From Isochrysis galbana (taxonomy: Eukaryota; Haptophyta; Isochrysidales; Isochrysidaceae): DNA of 64,000 bases. Below are positions 1 to 11,700 of this stretch, one piece after another. The stretch covers positions 1,812,695 through 1,876,694 of the forward strand of contig CM030934.1 in the NCBI GenBank assembly GCA_018136815.1. Direction: 5' to 3'. A program made the position numbers and the translations under genes. The stretch's first letter is position 1. Each line of letters begins with the position of its first letter. The notes under the pieces are model-generated. The model saw only the letters and a program-made list of their open reading frames with translations, did no database searches and was not told where the DNA came from.

Positions 1-2
1 TA

Positions 3-1043
3 CGTGAAGCTGCAGCACTTGCTGCCGCAACTGCTGCAGTGGTCAACCACAGTACCAACAGTGCTGACCAGTGGGATATTGATGTTTGCCTTGAGCCTGA
101 GGTGCATCATCGACAAAAACTTCTTCAGCCATGCTTTGCGAAATCTCCCCTCACTCGGCTAGACCTCATCGAGAGAGCCGCGCAAAAACAGGCTGTTCGC
201 TTGCGTGAAGCCGAGATGGAGGAAGCCTCCAAGCGTCACATCTCCGAGCTCCGTCGAGCACAGCGCAGCTTTAATGCCGTAGTGGCCGAGAATCATCTGC
301 TGCGAGAGGCCATTGAGGTTGCCGAGAGACGGGCGGTTGAGGAGGAGCGCCGGTCATCATTGCGTGTGAAGCAACGGACCGCCCCACTTTCGCGCCAAGT
401 GCGTGAGCTCAAAGTTGAACGAGACATACTTCAGCGAAGCCTCGACTCAGTGGAGCGAAGTGTGGCACCACTTCGGGTCGAGATGCTCAGCTTAAAAGCG
501 ATGGTGCAGGCGTCGGAAGCACGCGTGAAAGAGGTCACAGCGAAATTGCTCGCATTGCGCGAGCGTGAACGCGAGGAGACCAACGCTGTGTTGACAAGCC
601 TACACGAATGTGAGGAGGAACTCGAGGCCACGAAAGCCCTCGCCACTAAACACGGAAAGGCGGAGGCCATCGCGAGGAAACACGCTGCTCGGCAAGCAGC
701 AGCAGCTTCTGCCTATGCCTCAGAGCTGCAAAAGCTGCAGGGGGACTTTAACGATATAGGTGGCAATGTTCGCCTGATGAATGAGCACCTTACCGCTCGC
801 TTGAATGCTCAATTGACTTCATCCCATGAACGCGAGGCTGAACTTGAGCGCACCATCCACTTAGCACTGGCTGAAAAGCGAGAAGTGGAAAGGCGGGCCC
901 GCATCGAAAGGCAGTTGCTGGCTTGGGAGCTCGTAGCGGCAGAACAAGCGGACTTCCGTGCGACGCATAGGGCAAGTCTCAATGATAGGCAGAGAGCATT
1001 GGAGGAGGTGCGAATGGCACTCGCTAGCACAGGTAGAATGTAG
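3..1043 (+). CDS. Coiled-coil protein, C-terminal part (gene enters from left edge)
   Basis: The frame is open from base 3 to the stop at 1041-1043, so this is the 3' part of a gene whose start lies outside the window. The first in-frame start-like codon, a GTG at 39, is not a credible eukaryotic start. The roughly 346 visible residues are almost all charged alpha-helix, rich in Glu, Arg, Ala and Leu with heptad-like spacing (for example ERAAQKQAVRLREAEMEEAS and RLREAEMEEASKRHISELRR). No catalytic motif or recognisable globular domain is present. Long coiled-coil tails of this sort occur in cytoskeletal, centrosomal and flagellar proteins, but nothing here allows a family assignment. No intron is evident in the visible part. 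Confidence 0.75.
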   Translation, partial: REAAALAAATAAVVNHSTNSADQWDIDVCLEPEVHHRQKLLQPCFAKSPLTRLDLIERAAQKQAVRLREAEMEEASKRHISELRRAQRSFNAVVAENHLLREAIEVAERRAVEEERRSSLRVKQRTAPLSRQVRELKVERDILQRSLDSVERSVAPLRVEMLSLKAMVQASEARVKEVTAKLLALREREREETNAVLTSLHECEEELEATKALATKHGKAEAIARKHAARQAAAASAYASELQKLQGDFNDIGGNVRLMNEHLTARLNAQLTSSHEREAELERTIHLALAEKREVERRARIERQLLAWELVAAEQADFRATHRASLNDRQRALEEVRMALASTGRM

Positions 1044-1499
1044 AAGGCACAGAGACCCACTCCCCAAATCAACACTGCATGACGAGTCCTGCACTCGATC
1101 AAGCTTGCGATTAGCTAGTGCAATGAAGTTTGAAAATCACATGAAAAGCATGCACTCAAATGGCAGAAATCAGTAGTGCGTAGTGCAGCAAATATGATAA
1201 ATCCCCATCGCCGATAGGAGGGATAACGGGGAGCCGGAGACGGTCACGTTCCGTCGAAAGTGGTGGGGGGGGTCCGCTTTGTGCCGTCCTCCCGTTGATT
1301 GAGAGTAAGTGGCCCTTGGGGCAGGCAAACTTGTGCCGTGGGCATTCCTCCGAAGAATCAGAATAAGCGACGGCACCCGTGGGACCTTACATCGAGGAGG
1401 CTCCCCACAGCAAGCCTGCGTCGTTCCCTCCGCACCTCGTCCAGTCGCCAGCCTCCCACTCGCTGCCCGTTTACTAACGCAAAGGAGCCATTAATCAAT
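1044..1499. other. Intergenic, no gene seen
   Basis: Downstream of the coiled-coil gene the sequence carries only short overlapping ORFs without recognisable domains. From about 1250 it grades into GC-rich repetitive sequence. I see no convincing RNA gene or promoter element. Confidence 0.5.
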
Positions 1500-1773
1500 A
1501 TCAACATCAATAATCTTACGATTGACGATTGGTCGCCATTGAGGGGGGCCTCGCGGCCTCGCGCCCCCGTCCTACCTCCCACTCTCCCGACTCCCCTCAT
1601 GGGGGGCGAGAAACATCCAACCCCCCTGTGCCTATGCCGCCTCTTGGCATGCAAGGGGGGGTCACCCAAACTGCCCAGACTCTCCCAAAGAGCTGGGCAC
1701 AAATCGCACGCCCGGGCCCCTGGCTGGCCCATGCTGGCGAGCTCATCGCTCTGACCAACCCCTGCTCCTCACT
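1500..1773 (+). repeat. Diverged copy of a GC-rich SINE-like family
   Basis: The layout matches the copies at 20677 and 32701: a GGGGGCCTCGCG-type head, then a Pro/Cys-codon-like C-rich block, then a GGCCCATGCTGGCG...CTCTGACCAACCCCTGCTCC segment. It is diverged, and the boundaries are approximate because other repeats adjoin it on both sides. Confidence 0.45.
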
Positions 1774-2640
1774 CTGTCGCATTCGCGAGTCGACACTCGT
1801 AAGGCTTCTCTTCGTCGTTCGGTATTTATCGTTATAATTCTCTGCTTTCTCTCGTTCTCGGTCAAAAGGTTCGCTTGGACGCATAGGATCTTGAGTTGTG
1901 GAGCGCCCTCTCTCTTTCTCTCGAAGAGAAGGGAAGTTTCCCCACCTTTCTTCCTCCTAGGCGCCTCACAAATAGGTTTAATTCGCTATCTTCCCCGCGC
2001 TTCTCTATCTACTTCAGTGATTGCAATCAGGTTTAATTTGCAATCTCTTCGCATCTCCCCCTTAGGCACACCGCACTTCTTTCGTCTTATTCGATAGGTC
2101 TCTTGGAATCCTGTGCGGCAGGATTGCCCCTCGTTTCCGTTATGGTGCGATTCCCCTTCCAGACGGGATCGCCGACATATCGCCTTCTGATCGTCGTCCG
2201 TCGTCGTCTGGCCGGAGTGTTTGGGTTTGATTTCAGTCGAGTTATGTGAGAAAGTCGTGGGGCGAGAGTCGGGGTGTTTTCCTGGGTGTCTCTGTCCGTC
2301 GTCCTGTCGTCAATCGTCATTCGTCGCTCTCGCTCTCGTCGCTCTCGCTCTCGTAACACTCGGACCCTACAGCCTCGCCTCTCCTCGCCAGCCCCTGCCA
2401 TCACAGCCCTCCTCACACTCACCCTCGCCTCTCGCCACTCGCTCGATGTCGCTCTCGCCGCCGTCCTCGCCCTCGCTCGAGCCCGCCTGCCCGCCTTCCT
2501 GTGCTGACGGGCTTCAGCCCGTCAGCACCTCTGAAGTGGCCTCCCTCGCCGCGCCTGCCGCCGGCTTGCCACCTTCCTCATTGCCCTCAGGCCCTATGGG
2601 CCATCCCAATTCGTCACACTCCTCACCTAGACCCCCCTGA
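1774..2640 (+). mobile_element. Dispersed repeat with short ORF start, copy 1
   Basis: This stretch repeats at 38717-39880. Both copies begin with a TGTCGCATTCGCGA block, continue through a pyrimidine-rich leader with a (CTCTCG)n stretch, and reach an ATG (2446 here, 39681 there) that opens a Pro/Ser-rich reading frame (MSLSPPSSPSLEPACPPSC here). The copies stay similar for about 55 codons and stop matching at about 2618 and 39862. A long untranslated leader plus the start of an ORF suggests the 5' part of a retroelement (LTR/leader and gag start) that is truncated 3'. The encoded peptide has no recognised domain. Confidence 0.65.
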
Positions 2641-2908
2641 TCAGGAGCCCCCAGCCCTCAGACAGCCAGCCAACTCCAGTCGACCTTCTGGCTTCTGGGG
2701 CGCGTAGAGCCAGCGAGAGAGCAGGCCGGAGGGGCAAGTGCCAAGCCCCAGCGGCACAGCCTTTCCTGCCCCCCGAGCTGAGTGAGCTCTTCGGAGGCCC
2801 GGAAGGGGATTTCGAGAAACTCTTTCCCGGCCCTGACTAAACTCGACAGACTCCTCCCAACTCCGAAAGCCGCAGAAGAGCTCTCCAAGCTCCAAGTTGG
2901 ATGCAAGC
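2641..2908 (+). repeat. Fragment of the GC-rich SINE-like family core
   Basis: It contains a degenerate GAGCCAGCGAGAGAGCAGG...GGGGC core related to the CCAGCGAGGGAGAGGCAGG core seen in all members of the family. It lies directly beside the intact copy that starts at 2926. Confidence 0.4.
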
Positions 2909-2925
2909 TCCAAGCAGACATGGGC

Positions 2926-3874
2926 AAAACCTACTTTTATAAGTGGGGGTCAATGGGGGCCTCGCGCCCCCCTCTCTCCATCGCGGACACCCCCCGGGGT
3001 GGGCCCGTACATTCAACCCCAGCCCCTGCCCTCTGGCAGGGGCAGGGCACTCATCAATTCAGCCCAGACCCCTAGTGGGCGCGGGTCGCGAGCCGCACTC
3101 CCAGGCCCGCATGGGCCTGCTCTCGTACTGACTCCCCCCCCCATCCCTGGTCGCCAGGCAGACAGGGGCCTCAGGGCTGCACCCAAGGCCAACGAGGCGA
3201 GCGAGGGAGAGGCAGGGGGGGCCAGGGGCTGAGCCCCAGCCTCCACTGCCCCCTGAGCTGCCCCTGCTGGTCCTCTGGGCGCCCCTGAAGGACCTCTGAG
3301 AGCAGGCCATGGCGCGCCGCATGGCGACGCGCCGCAGGGACCGGGGCGGAAGAGAATGGAACGAGGGAGAGGGGGGATTTGCACCCCCCCGATGGAGTGT
3401 GGTGAGAAACGAGACCCATTTGCGTTAGCAAATGGGCGGAGGGGGGCGGCTGGCGACAGGAGGAAGAGGAGGAGGGAGAGACTCAAGACGCCTACGGGAA
3501 CCACTGTGGCAGGTATCTCGAGGCGCAGTCTTTTATTTCTCGAGGACAGCTCGCGGCGAGAGCTGTAGAGCTGTAAGGGCCGTTCTTCTTTTTTGACGAG
3601 AGGTTCCTTCCCCCCCCCCGGTGCTTTTTCCCGGAGAGTCGGCCGGCGTCGACCGGTCCGCCTCAATGGGTTTTCCCCCATTTTAACTTGTGGGGAGTTA
3701 GAATGGGAGCCGGGGGCATGCGAGGGGGGAGATGTGGAGGGGTGCATAGTACATAGTAATATGTATCTGTGACAACAGCACGCGCAAGGTGTACGGGCAG
3801 GTGCGCTGAGGGCTGTCGTGTTAGTACCGGGCTAGTGAGAGTAGTGGTACTAATGCTCAGATAGATTGTTGTTG
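2926..3874 (+). mobile_element. SINE-like element, copy A (subfamily 1), intact with 17 bp TSD
   Basis: The element is 949 bp. It begins AAAACCTACTTTTATAAG and ends in a (TTG)n tail after CTCAGATAGATTG. The 17 bp direct repeat TCCAAGCAGACATGGGC lies at 2909-2925 and again at 3875-3891, so both ends are fixed by the target-site duplication. There is no LTR, no terminal inverted repeat and no ORF with a known domain. A long TSD plus a microsatellite tail is typical of target-primed reverse transcription. The copy at 34549-35507 is nearly identical, which implies recent movement. Confidence 0.85.
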
Positions 3875-3891
3875 TCCAAGCAGACATGGGC

Positions 3892-4700
3892 CGTCAACCT
3901 TCCAAAAAAAAACTTCTTGAAAAGGTCGGCTAGCGCTGCTATACTACTGCCCTACGCTGGGATAAAAGGGTGTGAGCCACCCCCGCGATTGGTAGCTCAT
4001 GCCCTAAACCGACTTCGCCTATTATGCACCGCTTTCCCCCCCCCTCCAACCACCCTACCACCCTTTCCCTTTCCCCCTCTCATTCCTCGTTCTTCGGTTT
4101 CGTGGGATCGGCCCATGTGCATTACTTTGGGCCTAGAGTGTGTGTGTGTGGGGGGGGGGGGGTCGGGGCGGGCGGGCCTTCCGATGCTATTTTGTGTGTC
4201 GCCGCGGTATTGCGTGTTGTTGGTGTTGAGCGCGGCGGTGTAGGTGTATGTAGGGGCCGGGCCATTTGGCTTCCCTTATAATTGGGAAGACCAAGGCCAA
4301 GGCTAACACTAAGACTAAGAAGGATGATAGGAAACGCGCGCTCAAACTGCTCCCATGGGGGAAGCCCTAGGAGGTCCTAGGGCTGGGACCCACACCGTTG
4401 TGACACTTGTCACGACCATGACTAAGGCTCATCAGGCAGTGCGAGCAGTCAAAGGCCCGCACCAGCCCTCACCCCCCTCACCCATGCACACATGGCCCAA
4501 AGTAGTGCATTTGGACCGCATCCCCCGACACCAAAGAAAAAGGAATGAAGGGGGGAAGTGGAGGGGGGAGTTAGCTTGGGGCAAGGGCGAGCTGGACCCG
4601 GGAGCCCGGAGAGCGGAAGTGTCTTAGTAGCAGTCAAGCGTTTTTTTGGACCGCCACCCAACGTAGGCTGGCAGTAGTAGCAGTATTAACGCGTGCTCTT
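3892..4700. repeat. Inverted pair of LINE-type 3' tails
   Basis: Two copies of the same roughly 70-100 bp segment face each other, near 4060-4150 (- orientation) and 4485-4600 (+ orientation). The segment reads GGCCCAAAGTAGTGCA..., then a CCCCC run, then ACCAAAGAAAAAGGAATGAAG in the + copy. The same segment is found at 12940-13035 (-), 26820-26935 (-, the end of the LINE remnant), 61536-61660 (+) and 62165-62280 (-). A foldback transposon is the alternative reading, but the single-orientation copies elsewhere favour dispersed 3' untranslated tails. Confidence 0.55.
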
Positions 4701-4940
4701 AGCGTTTGTAAATTAAAGTGAATGATTGATGAATGCTACACACTACACACACCTTATGCTTTCCGCAACACTGCAAAAATGAACTATGAATACCTTGGCA
4801 TGAAGCTCGATCCATCATTCTAAAGATCAGATCGGTGGGCTATCTCTAGTGGTGACTGGTGTGTAGAAAAACGTACGCGATGCATCATAGCCACCGGTGC
4901 GAGTCCTTTGTTAGCCAGCTTCGAAGTGAAGGGGGTTCCA

Positions 4941-6011
4941 TTAACTCTCAACGTCGTTCTTTTGCGAGGGAGATTCTTCATGACTCTGATGACTGCAGTT
5001 TGAGCCGTCATTATTGACTTGGTTCAATGGCTCTCCACTGTCAGTGCATTGCTCTTCACCAAAATTGCCAACGTACTTGGGGAGGCCATCATACACTTCC
5101 ATCACTCGTTGTGAGTACCTGAGGGTATCGAAGTTCAGAGGATTCACATTCGTCAGTCCAATTTTGTCATCCCTGTCAAGGTCAACACTAGGAATCCCAA
5201 CTTGATGGACGCACTACTAAAGACATGGCACACTACCGGAACCTGGCCCAGGGCAAACTACTGCATCTTGGTGTTGTAGTGACTGCGCACCAAATGTGGT
5301 GATGCATCGCCCATGACGGAGGATGCGGTCGAGAGAAAAGCGCTGCAGGGATCACAATGCGCTCGCTGCCCAATGTGGCAAGCAGAGGCGAGAAGCACTT
5401 TGCACACCGACGACGTACCACCCCTCGTGATGTTCGCTGGTCAAGCAGCACCTGCAGGGTGTCTTCAACATTGACTAATATCTCAATGGCCTGAGAGCGG
5501 GGGATTATGCAGTTTACTAGGTGCCTTTCATCCGACTCGAAGGCTCCTCTACACATGGCGTACAGGCCCTGACCTCTACGATGTGCTATTGTAGTGCTCG
5601 CCGCATTACGGCCGGCTGGCCCCGCAGAATGCGGGCGTCTGCCGGGCTCACCGCTTTAGGGAGCACCACGTTGCAGTTGAACGGCGCGCCCGAAAGGCGA
5701 CGGCAATGATTGCAATGGCATACTGACGCCGACACCGTGTCAAACGAGAGGTTCACTGAAAGAGTGACTGCCCCGCAAAAGCAATTTGTGCGAAGGTACC
5801 CGATTGAGTCCTCTTCCACGACGGATCTTCGGCTAGGGACCGTCATATTTGACTCTGTGAGTGTGAGCTCTGCCGTGCTGGCCACAAGCTCCTCCGAGAA
5901 CCGTACCCTGCTGTTCGGCCACTTTGGCGCATCTGCTGACGGAACGACGACCTTTGGCTCAAGAAACTCTGCAGCAGTGGGCAGGGCAACTGGCTCTGTG
6001 CCCGAGCCCAT
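4941..6011 (-). CDS. GFA/CENP-V family zinc-binding protein
   Basis: Three exons give a 259-residue protein: 6011-5610, 5490-5291 and 5118-4941. Introns are GT-AG (donors GTAATG, GTGCGC), and the second splits a Trp codon, giving the diagnostic run HIWYSQRVMEVYDGLPKY. The GFA fold is recognised by its cysteines: C77-x-C79, C98-x-C100-x2-C103 and C163-x2-C166, with CHCNHCRRLSGAPF in the middle. The family binds zinc and includes bacterial glutathione-dependent formaldehyde-activating enzymes and centromere protein V; the substrate cannot be told from sequence. The first 70 residues are Pro/Ser/Glu-rich with no clear targeting signal. The C-terminal tail after the fold is acidic. It stands alone, with TE debris on both sides. 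Confidence 0.9.
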
Positions 6012-6199
6012 CGTGAGTATAATGAGAACGACAGCCCGCCGGCGAGAGAGAAAGAGAGAATCTGGGAGTGAGTGAGCACAAGGGCAGGAAGCGGAAGCAC
6101 GCTCCTCGCCGCCCGTCCGCGCGGCAGAGCTCGTACCACCCCCCCCGCCCCCCCACCCTCACCCACCCCAGTAAGTTTTCTCTCTCCTTCTCTCCGCGC

Positions 6200-6241
<42 letters not shown>

Positions 6242-7869
6242 CCTCTCTCTCTCTCTCTCTCTCTCCCCTCCTCTCTCTCTCTCCACTCGCCTCTCTCCTG
6301 AAATAGCAGGCTTTAGTTTAGCGGTAGTGAACAGCGACGGAGTAAGCGAGAGGGCGTATTGACCGGAGGAAAGGGAACGCACACTTCCCACTGTTCGACG
6401 CTCACGCGCCCCGCCCGCCCGCACCAGCACACTTCATCAACTCACGCATCGACTCATGTCCACTCTCGCAACCGCCCTGTCCACCGTCCCGTCGTCAGCG
6501 GAGGCCACGACGTCGTGCCACGACGGACTTCATCCTCGTGCCGCCGCTCTCGTAGCCCGGGGTCCCGGGGTCACTCACTCCTTTTTACCACTATTTCCCA
6601 CCTCCCCTGGGTGTCCAAGGATTCCGCAGGGTCCCCCCCTACCTGCCTCGGCAACTCCCTCCCCCCTCCGAACGACCACCTCCCACCCCACGAAGGGCGA
6701 TGGCGTCGGTGAGGGACTCCCCTCCCTTCCCCCGCGCGTGGCGGGCAGGCGGGCTATTTTGGGAGATTGAGGCGGGAGCTCACGGGAGGGAATCAGAGTG
6801 GTGAATGTGGGGCGCATCACTATTAGACACGCGGAGCTTCCGCGATGTCCGATCGCGCGCGATCGGCCGAAGAATGGCCTGGAGGTGGTGGCCATGCAGA
6901 GCCCAGAGCTCTGCGCGAGCAGGGTGGGGGGTAAGGCGTGGAATATCATAGACAACTATGTCCATAGTTGTCTATTTGCCACCCTTTTTGTGCTATCTGT
7001 ATTGAAGATCATTGGGGTAGCACACTATCTGTATTGAAGATCATTGGGATTTGGCCAAAGACAACTAATAAGCAGATATTAGCATGCGCACGCGCCGGGC
7101 TCCGGGCTCTGCAGTGTGCAGCGCTGCATACGCATATACCGCGCGCTGCGCGCGCCGGGACTGAGTGAGCGGCCCGCATTCTCTACCAACGATCGCCCGT
7201 GGATAAGAGAACACCAGATGAAACTCTTCATGCAACCCCAAACACCACACACATGCAACTCGCAACTCTCACAGTAACGGTAACAAGCGGGACACTCATA
7301 TAGAATTTATAGTGATGAGCGCGAGATACAGAAACACAATACAATTAACAAAAAAGAGTGACGTGGGGAGAACGAAGAGAAAGGGGAATAGAGAAAAAAA
7401 GAAGCCAACGAGAGATCTGCCGTAGGGGGAATCGTGGGGAACTGTATGTGTATGTAGCGCTAGTAGATATACTAATAAAACAGACGTCAGACGTCAATCA
7501 AGCGTCACAGAGATCACTCGAGACTCGAGACTCGGTCGGTGAGTCGGTAACCAGCCCCGCGGGAACAACCTCGTCGAGTCTGTGCCCGACCTATAGTTAC
7601 CTAGTTGACTTCGTCCCTACGTATTCGCTACTAGTAATGTAAACAGCCGAGCTGTGAAATGTGATATACTGTAAACAATTATGTGAAAAATAGCATCATG
7701 TGTTATTATTAGTATTATCTGTCCCCGGATCTGCATTATTGGTATCTGTAGAACATGGCCTCGAGCGTTATTTGTATCTGTAGACCATAGCAAAAATCTG
7801 ATATGTGCTTTATGATCATAGCCGAAATTCGAAGCTATTCCACGCCTTAGTGGGGGGTGGGGGGTCAAG
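6012..7869. other. Intergenic and promoter region of the GFA gene
   Basis: A (CT)n microsatellite occupies about 6199-6290 within the likely promoter or 5' UTR of the minus-strand GFA gene. Further right are a perfect 13 bp-arm palindrome with a 2 nt loop at 6948-6975 and a 24 bp direct repeat (6993-7016, 7025-7048). No ORF here carries a recognisable domain. Confidence 0.55.
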
Positions 7870-8139
7870 GGTAGGTCGCACGCTGGTTCCTAAGGGTCGC
7901 ACACACTCGACATTCGTACTAACCAATCCTGGTCCCTCTCACCGCAGGATTGCCTCGATTTGATCCGGCCCGACGCCCAGGGCCACGGCCCGATTGACGT
8001 CGAGAAGCGCTCGCTCGGACGATGGGAGGTTAAACACCTCAATTGGCCTTGGGGCCAACTTGGGGCGCGACGGGCGGGCCGCGACCGGCCGTTCCGGACC
8101 TGCCTTGAACCCCCAGCAGCCGCCTGGCCGGGTCCCTCG

Positions 8140-8345
8140 CGTTCATGCCAGATGCTCCACCGCCTCGATCTCGTACTCGAACGCTTGCGTTGGGCGAGGC
8201 TGTCGTGCAAGGCGACGAAGTGCCTCCTCTTCGCGATCAAGGGAGAGTACCTAGGCCACATTGTCTCCCGACGTGGCCTAGAGACTAGAGATGGACCCCA
8301 AGAAAATCGAGGCGGTGCGCTCAATTGACCCGTGTCACATAAATT
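8140..8345 (+). pseudogene. Ty3/gypsy reverse transcriptase fragment
   Basis: One frame reads HRLDLVLERLRWARLSCKAT and then KCLLFAIKGEYLGHIVSRRG, the conserved C-terminal part of gypsy-class reverse transcriptase. After a frame disruption near 8285 the next frame continues MDPKKIEAVRSID, the expected following residues. Polymerase catalytic residues upstream are absent, so this is a dead fragment. The preceding 7930-8140 stretch is probably scrambled element sequence. The same class of element is represented at 18345-18788 and 43894-45031. Confidence 0.75.
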
Positions 8346-8783
8346 CGCTCGAGAAGGGGTGGGGGTTGAGTTAGGGTGATGAGCGCTTGGCTCTTACTTA
8401 CTTAAGGGCAGAGCATGAGGATTACCGACGGCCCCCCCGGAGGGGAGTTGGAACCCCGGGGGGGAAGGCACGAGGCGCCCCCCCCATTATCCCACACGTG
8501 AACTACATATGAACTTAGAAGTTGTTGAAAGGAAAGGGACGGAACTGGAAATGACGGCGGGCTGCTCATTTAGAGCAAGAGCGTGGAGGCAACCCACGGG
8601 CACCCACATCTTAAGCTCACACGTAATGTCAAATTCGGAACTCTCTGGAAAGCTCCCCGATCTCCTACGCAAACCCTCAACCACAAGAATCCCAGAATTG
8701 CGACGGTTAAGTCCAATGGGCAGACATCACCGATCTCACATTTTCTCGTAATTCTCGTGCAGCTCGCGACACGGTGGGAGCAC

Positions 8784-11700
8784 CTAGCGTTGCTGCAACT
8801 GCCAAAAATTATTGTAGTCGAGGCGCGCGAGGAGGTGTGCGAGGTTCCATTCCCGTAGCGCTTGCTTACGTAGTTCCGCTAGCAGTGCTTGAAGTTCGTC
8901 ATCGAATTTGACTCCAAACTTGACTACGTTCGCCGAGTACTTTTTACTGGCGACGAGCGCGGCCACCTGCTGCTTAAGGGCCGCAAGCTGCGCTTTCCGT
9001 GCGGGAGAGGGAGGTGGATCTAGCTTATTGGCCGCAAGCAGGTCAGAAATGGCGCTCATCAATGTGCGCGTTTGATCGGCGTAGATGACGCATATTGTGA
9101 GCAATTTCGCAAGAAGTTTGAGTAGTACGGCATCCCGCAACATGCACTCCTGAGTAGGGGACAGATCGCATGGAAGATCAGCCAGCTCGTCGAGGGCATG
9201 CCTTGCAGGACGCAGGAAAGCGGGTGGATCCACATTCAAAGACATCGACGAAATTTCGCCCACACAAGCAAAGGGAGGTGCTGAGGGTGCTCACCTTGAG
9301 GGATGCATCGAGAAAATGCGCGTGAAGGCGCATGAGATCGTCGAGCGAGGTGGCCGCCCTCAGCTTGAGCATCAAAACGTGCCAGTTGGGTTCGAGAACC
9401 TGCAGAAAAGGTGCAGATGCAGGATCTATATTATGTGTTCGCAATTGCTTCTTGCACCATTCCCTACAAGATGGACCCCGGATGATCAAGGGCATATGAG
9501 AGCATTTCGTTGGGGTTTTCATCTGACTCCACACGGGTCATCTAGGCCCGCGAGATTTCCCATGGGCAAGGTACCTCAAGCATCATGTAATGCTCAATGT
9601 TGTGCAGGAAGTGCAGCATGCGTTGGCGAAGCGCGTGGGATGGTGATAAAGGAGCGAAAGGGCCCAGGGCCTTGACAGCTTGCTGTGAGAGCCAACATGA
9701 GGAGAGCTGCCTCTCGACGTGCTTGCAGTGGAAGAGATGCCGAAAAAGAAGCTGGTACTTGATGATGGCGTTGCGTGAGAGGATGAGGGAAAGGGGCCAG
9801 GAAACCTGAGAGAGTGGTGGATAACCCAAGTAACATGAACATCAACACAGTGTCCGATGCCCCAAGCCGAGTCGTCGCGTGGCCAAAATTGCCATGGCTA
9901 TGCGAGCTCGCGCTGTACGGATGGCCGGGATTCTGCTGCTTCACTAGGTGCACACCTTATACTCGAATGTGAAGGCGTCAAGGCCGGGAGTTTTGTCCGC
10001 TGCAGCAGGAGGCGGCGGGGCGGCGCGCGAGGTGTTGATAATCCGGAGTAGCTGCGAGGTGAGATTGCACGGGAGAAGCTCGCATGAGAGAGAGGATTTG
10101 AAAGGGTCGACCAAGGCGGCTTGCCGTAGTGACAGCTCAAGTTTGGAAGATAGCCGGCCAACAGATATGGACGAAACGGGTTTGACGAGTTCCTCCTCTG
10201 CAGAATCAAGGAAGTGGACGAAGAAGTCCCCCTGTGAAAGCGGTGCCGATGGAGAGGACTTAACTTAGCAGATATCCTCTACACGCAAAAACGCACGACT
10301 CGTCCAGAAGGGGTTGGGACAGTGGCGATGTAGGCTGGTGCACAGTGACAGTGATGATCCTTTTGTGAGTTAAGCGCACGGGCTCCGCCGGACGGGGCTT
10401 GGGACGTAGCGATTGCCGTTTCAGAAGCAATGCGACACAGTAGCTGCAAAGGAATAATTTTGCACCTGGTCCAACAAGAAGTAGTGCTTGATACTCTCAA
10501 GTCGCTTCAATAGCTGCGCTTCGCCCACAATCACTGCTAGAACCTGCTCGCTAGCCCAGGCGCGCGCTTCGCCAATGGCTGCACCGAGTGCGCGCTCGTC
10601 GAGGCTGTATGTCAACCTTTCCGGCCTGGGATTTACCGGTTGCCTCCCGCACTCACGCACTACGTGAAGCAGCTTGCCGCACTCAAGGGTAGCTGCGGCG
10701 TGCGGTGCGAGAAAGTGAGGAACCAGCTCAGGTCGCAACGTGAAGCGTTTATCCCAGTAAGCGCAGGCAAAGTCGGTGACAAGAGCTTCTTTGCGGAGCC
10801 TTGCGTCCTCGACAATGAAGAATTCGCCGTGTGGATCGTCGCACAACCCACGATGGATCCACGCTCGGAGCATCTCGAAAAACGGAGCGGCCGAGCGTTC
10901 TAGGAGGAAGTCAAGCAGTGTTGCAGCCTCGAAATCGCCTCCGAGCGAAGCCCTCCGTTCGTGCAGTAGCTTGAGTAGCCCCCCGCCGCGCCGTGCGGCG
11001 TGCGGAACGCCACCGGCCGAGGCACCACCGCCAATTGCTGCGGCAATGCTCGCAGGCGGTGGTGCAAGCAACTCGAGTACCAACGAATGCAGGTGGCCCA
11101 AGGCACGAGAGGCGTGCTGCATGTGGTAGAACAATTGCTGCAAGGGCAATGGCGATAAACGGTGCTCTCGCTGTAGCCCAGCAATCCCGATCACGTGTTC
11201 ATTCAAGCATTCGCGCACCGCTGCTGCGAAAGCGTGCAAAACCAGCCCACATGAAAGGAGACGGCAGCGTCCGTGGGACCATGCATACAAGTCCGCGAAC
11301 CTACAGCGGGAGCGGAAGCAATCACAATCACAGTTGTCCGCAACGAAGGTTGCCCGTCTCAGCAGCCGAGCTCGTTCTCAATGCGGACGGCCGAATCCAG
11401 GCGAGTGGGGCACGGACATGGTGCATACGGGTATGGGGCAGGCTCGCCTGTCGGCTGTAGGGAGCAATTTCTGGGCCAAGCCGAGCAATGACGGATCGGC
11501 CGGCCCTGCCCCATCAGCGCCATCGCTCAGCATGAAGCGCATTGCAGTGGCTCCCGTGAGACTCGAACTTGACTCAGCGGACTTGCCCACAGGCTGCGCA
11601 CAGATGCGAGATCCATTAAAACCGCTGAGTGCCAGCAGCAGGTCATCAACCAAGCTCGCCTCCTGGACATGCAACGGCAACATGCCGAAGGCAGGAGCGG

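Noticed and set aside
3013-3747. Long ORFs inside SINE-like copies A and B
   Set aside because: GC-rich sequence has few stops. The frames start and stop without regard to element ends, and no domain is present.
4060-4600. Foldback (TIR) DNA transposon
   Set aside because: The inverted arms are each found alone elsewhere in one orientation and as the 3' UTR of a LINE, so two opposing retroposon tails explain them better.
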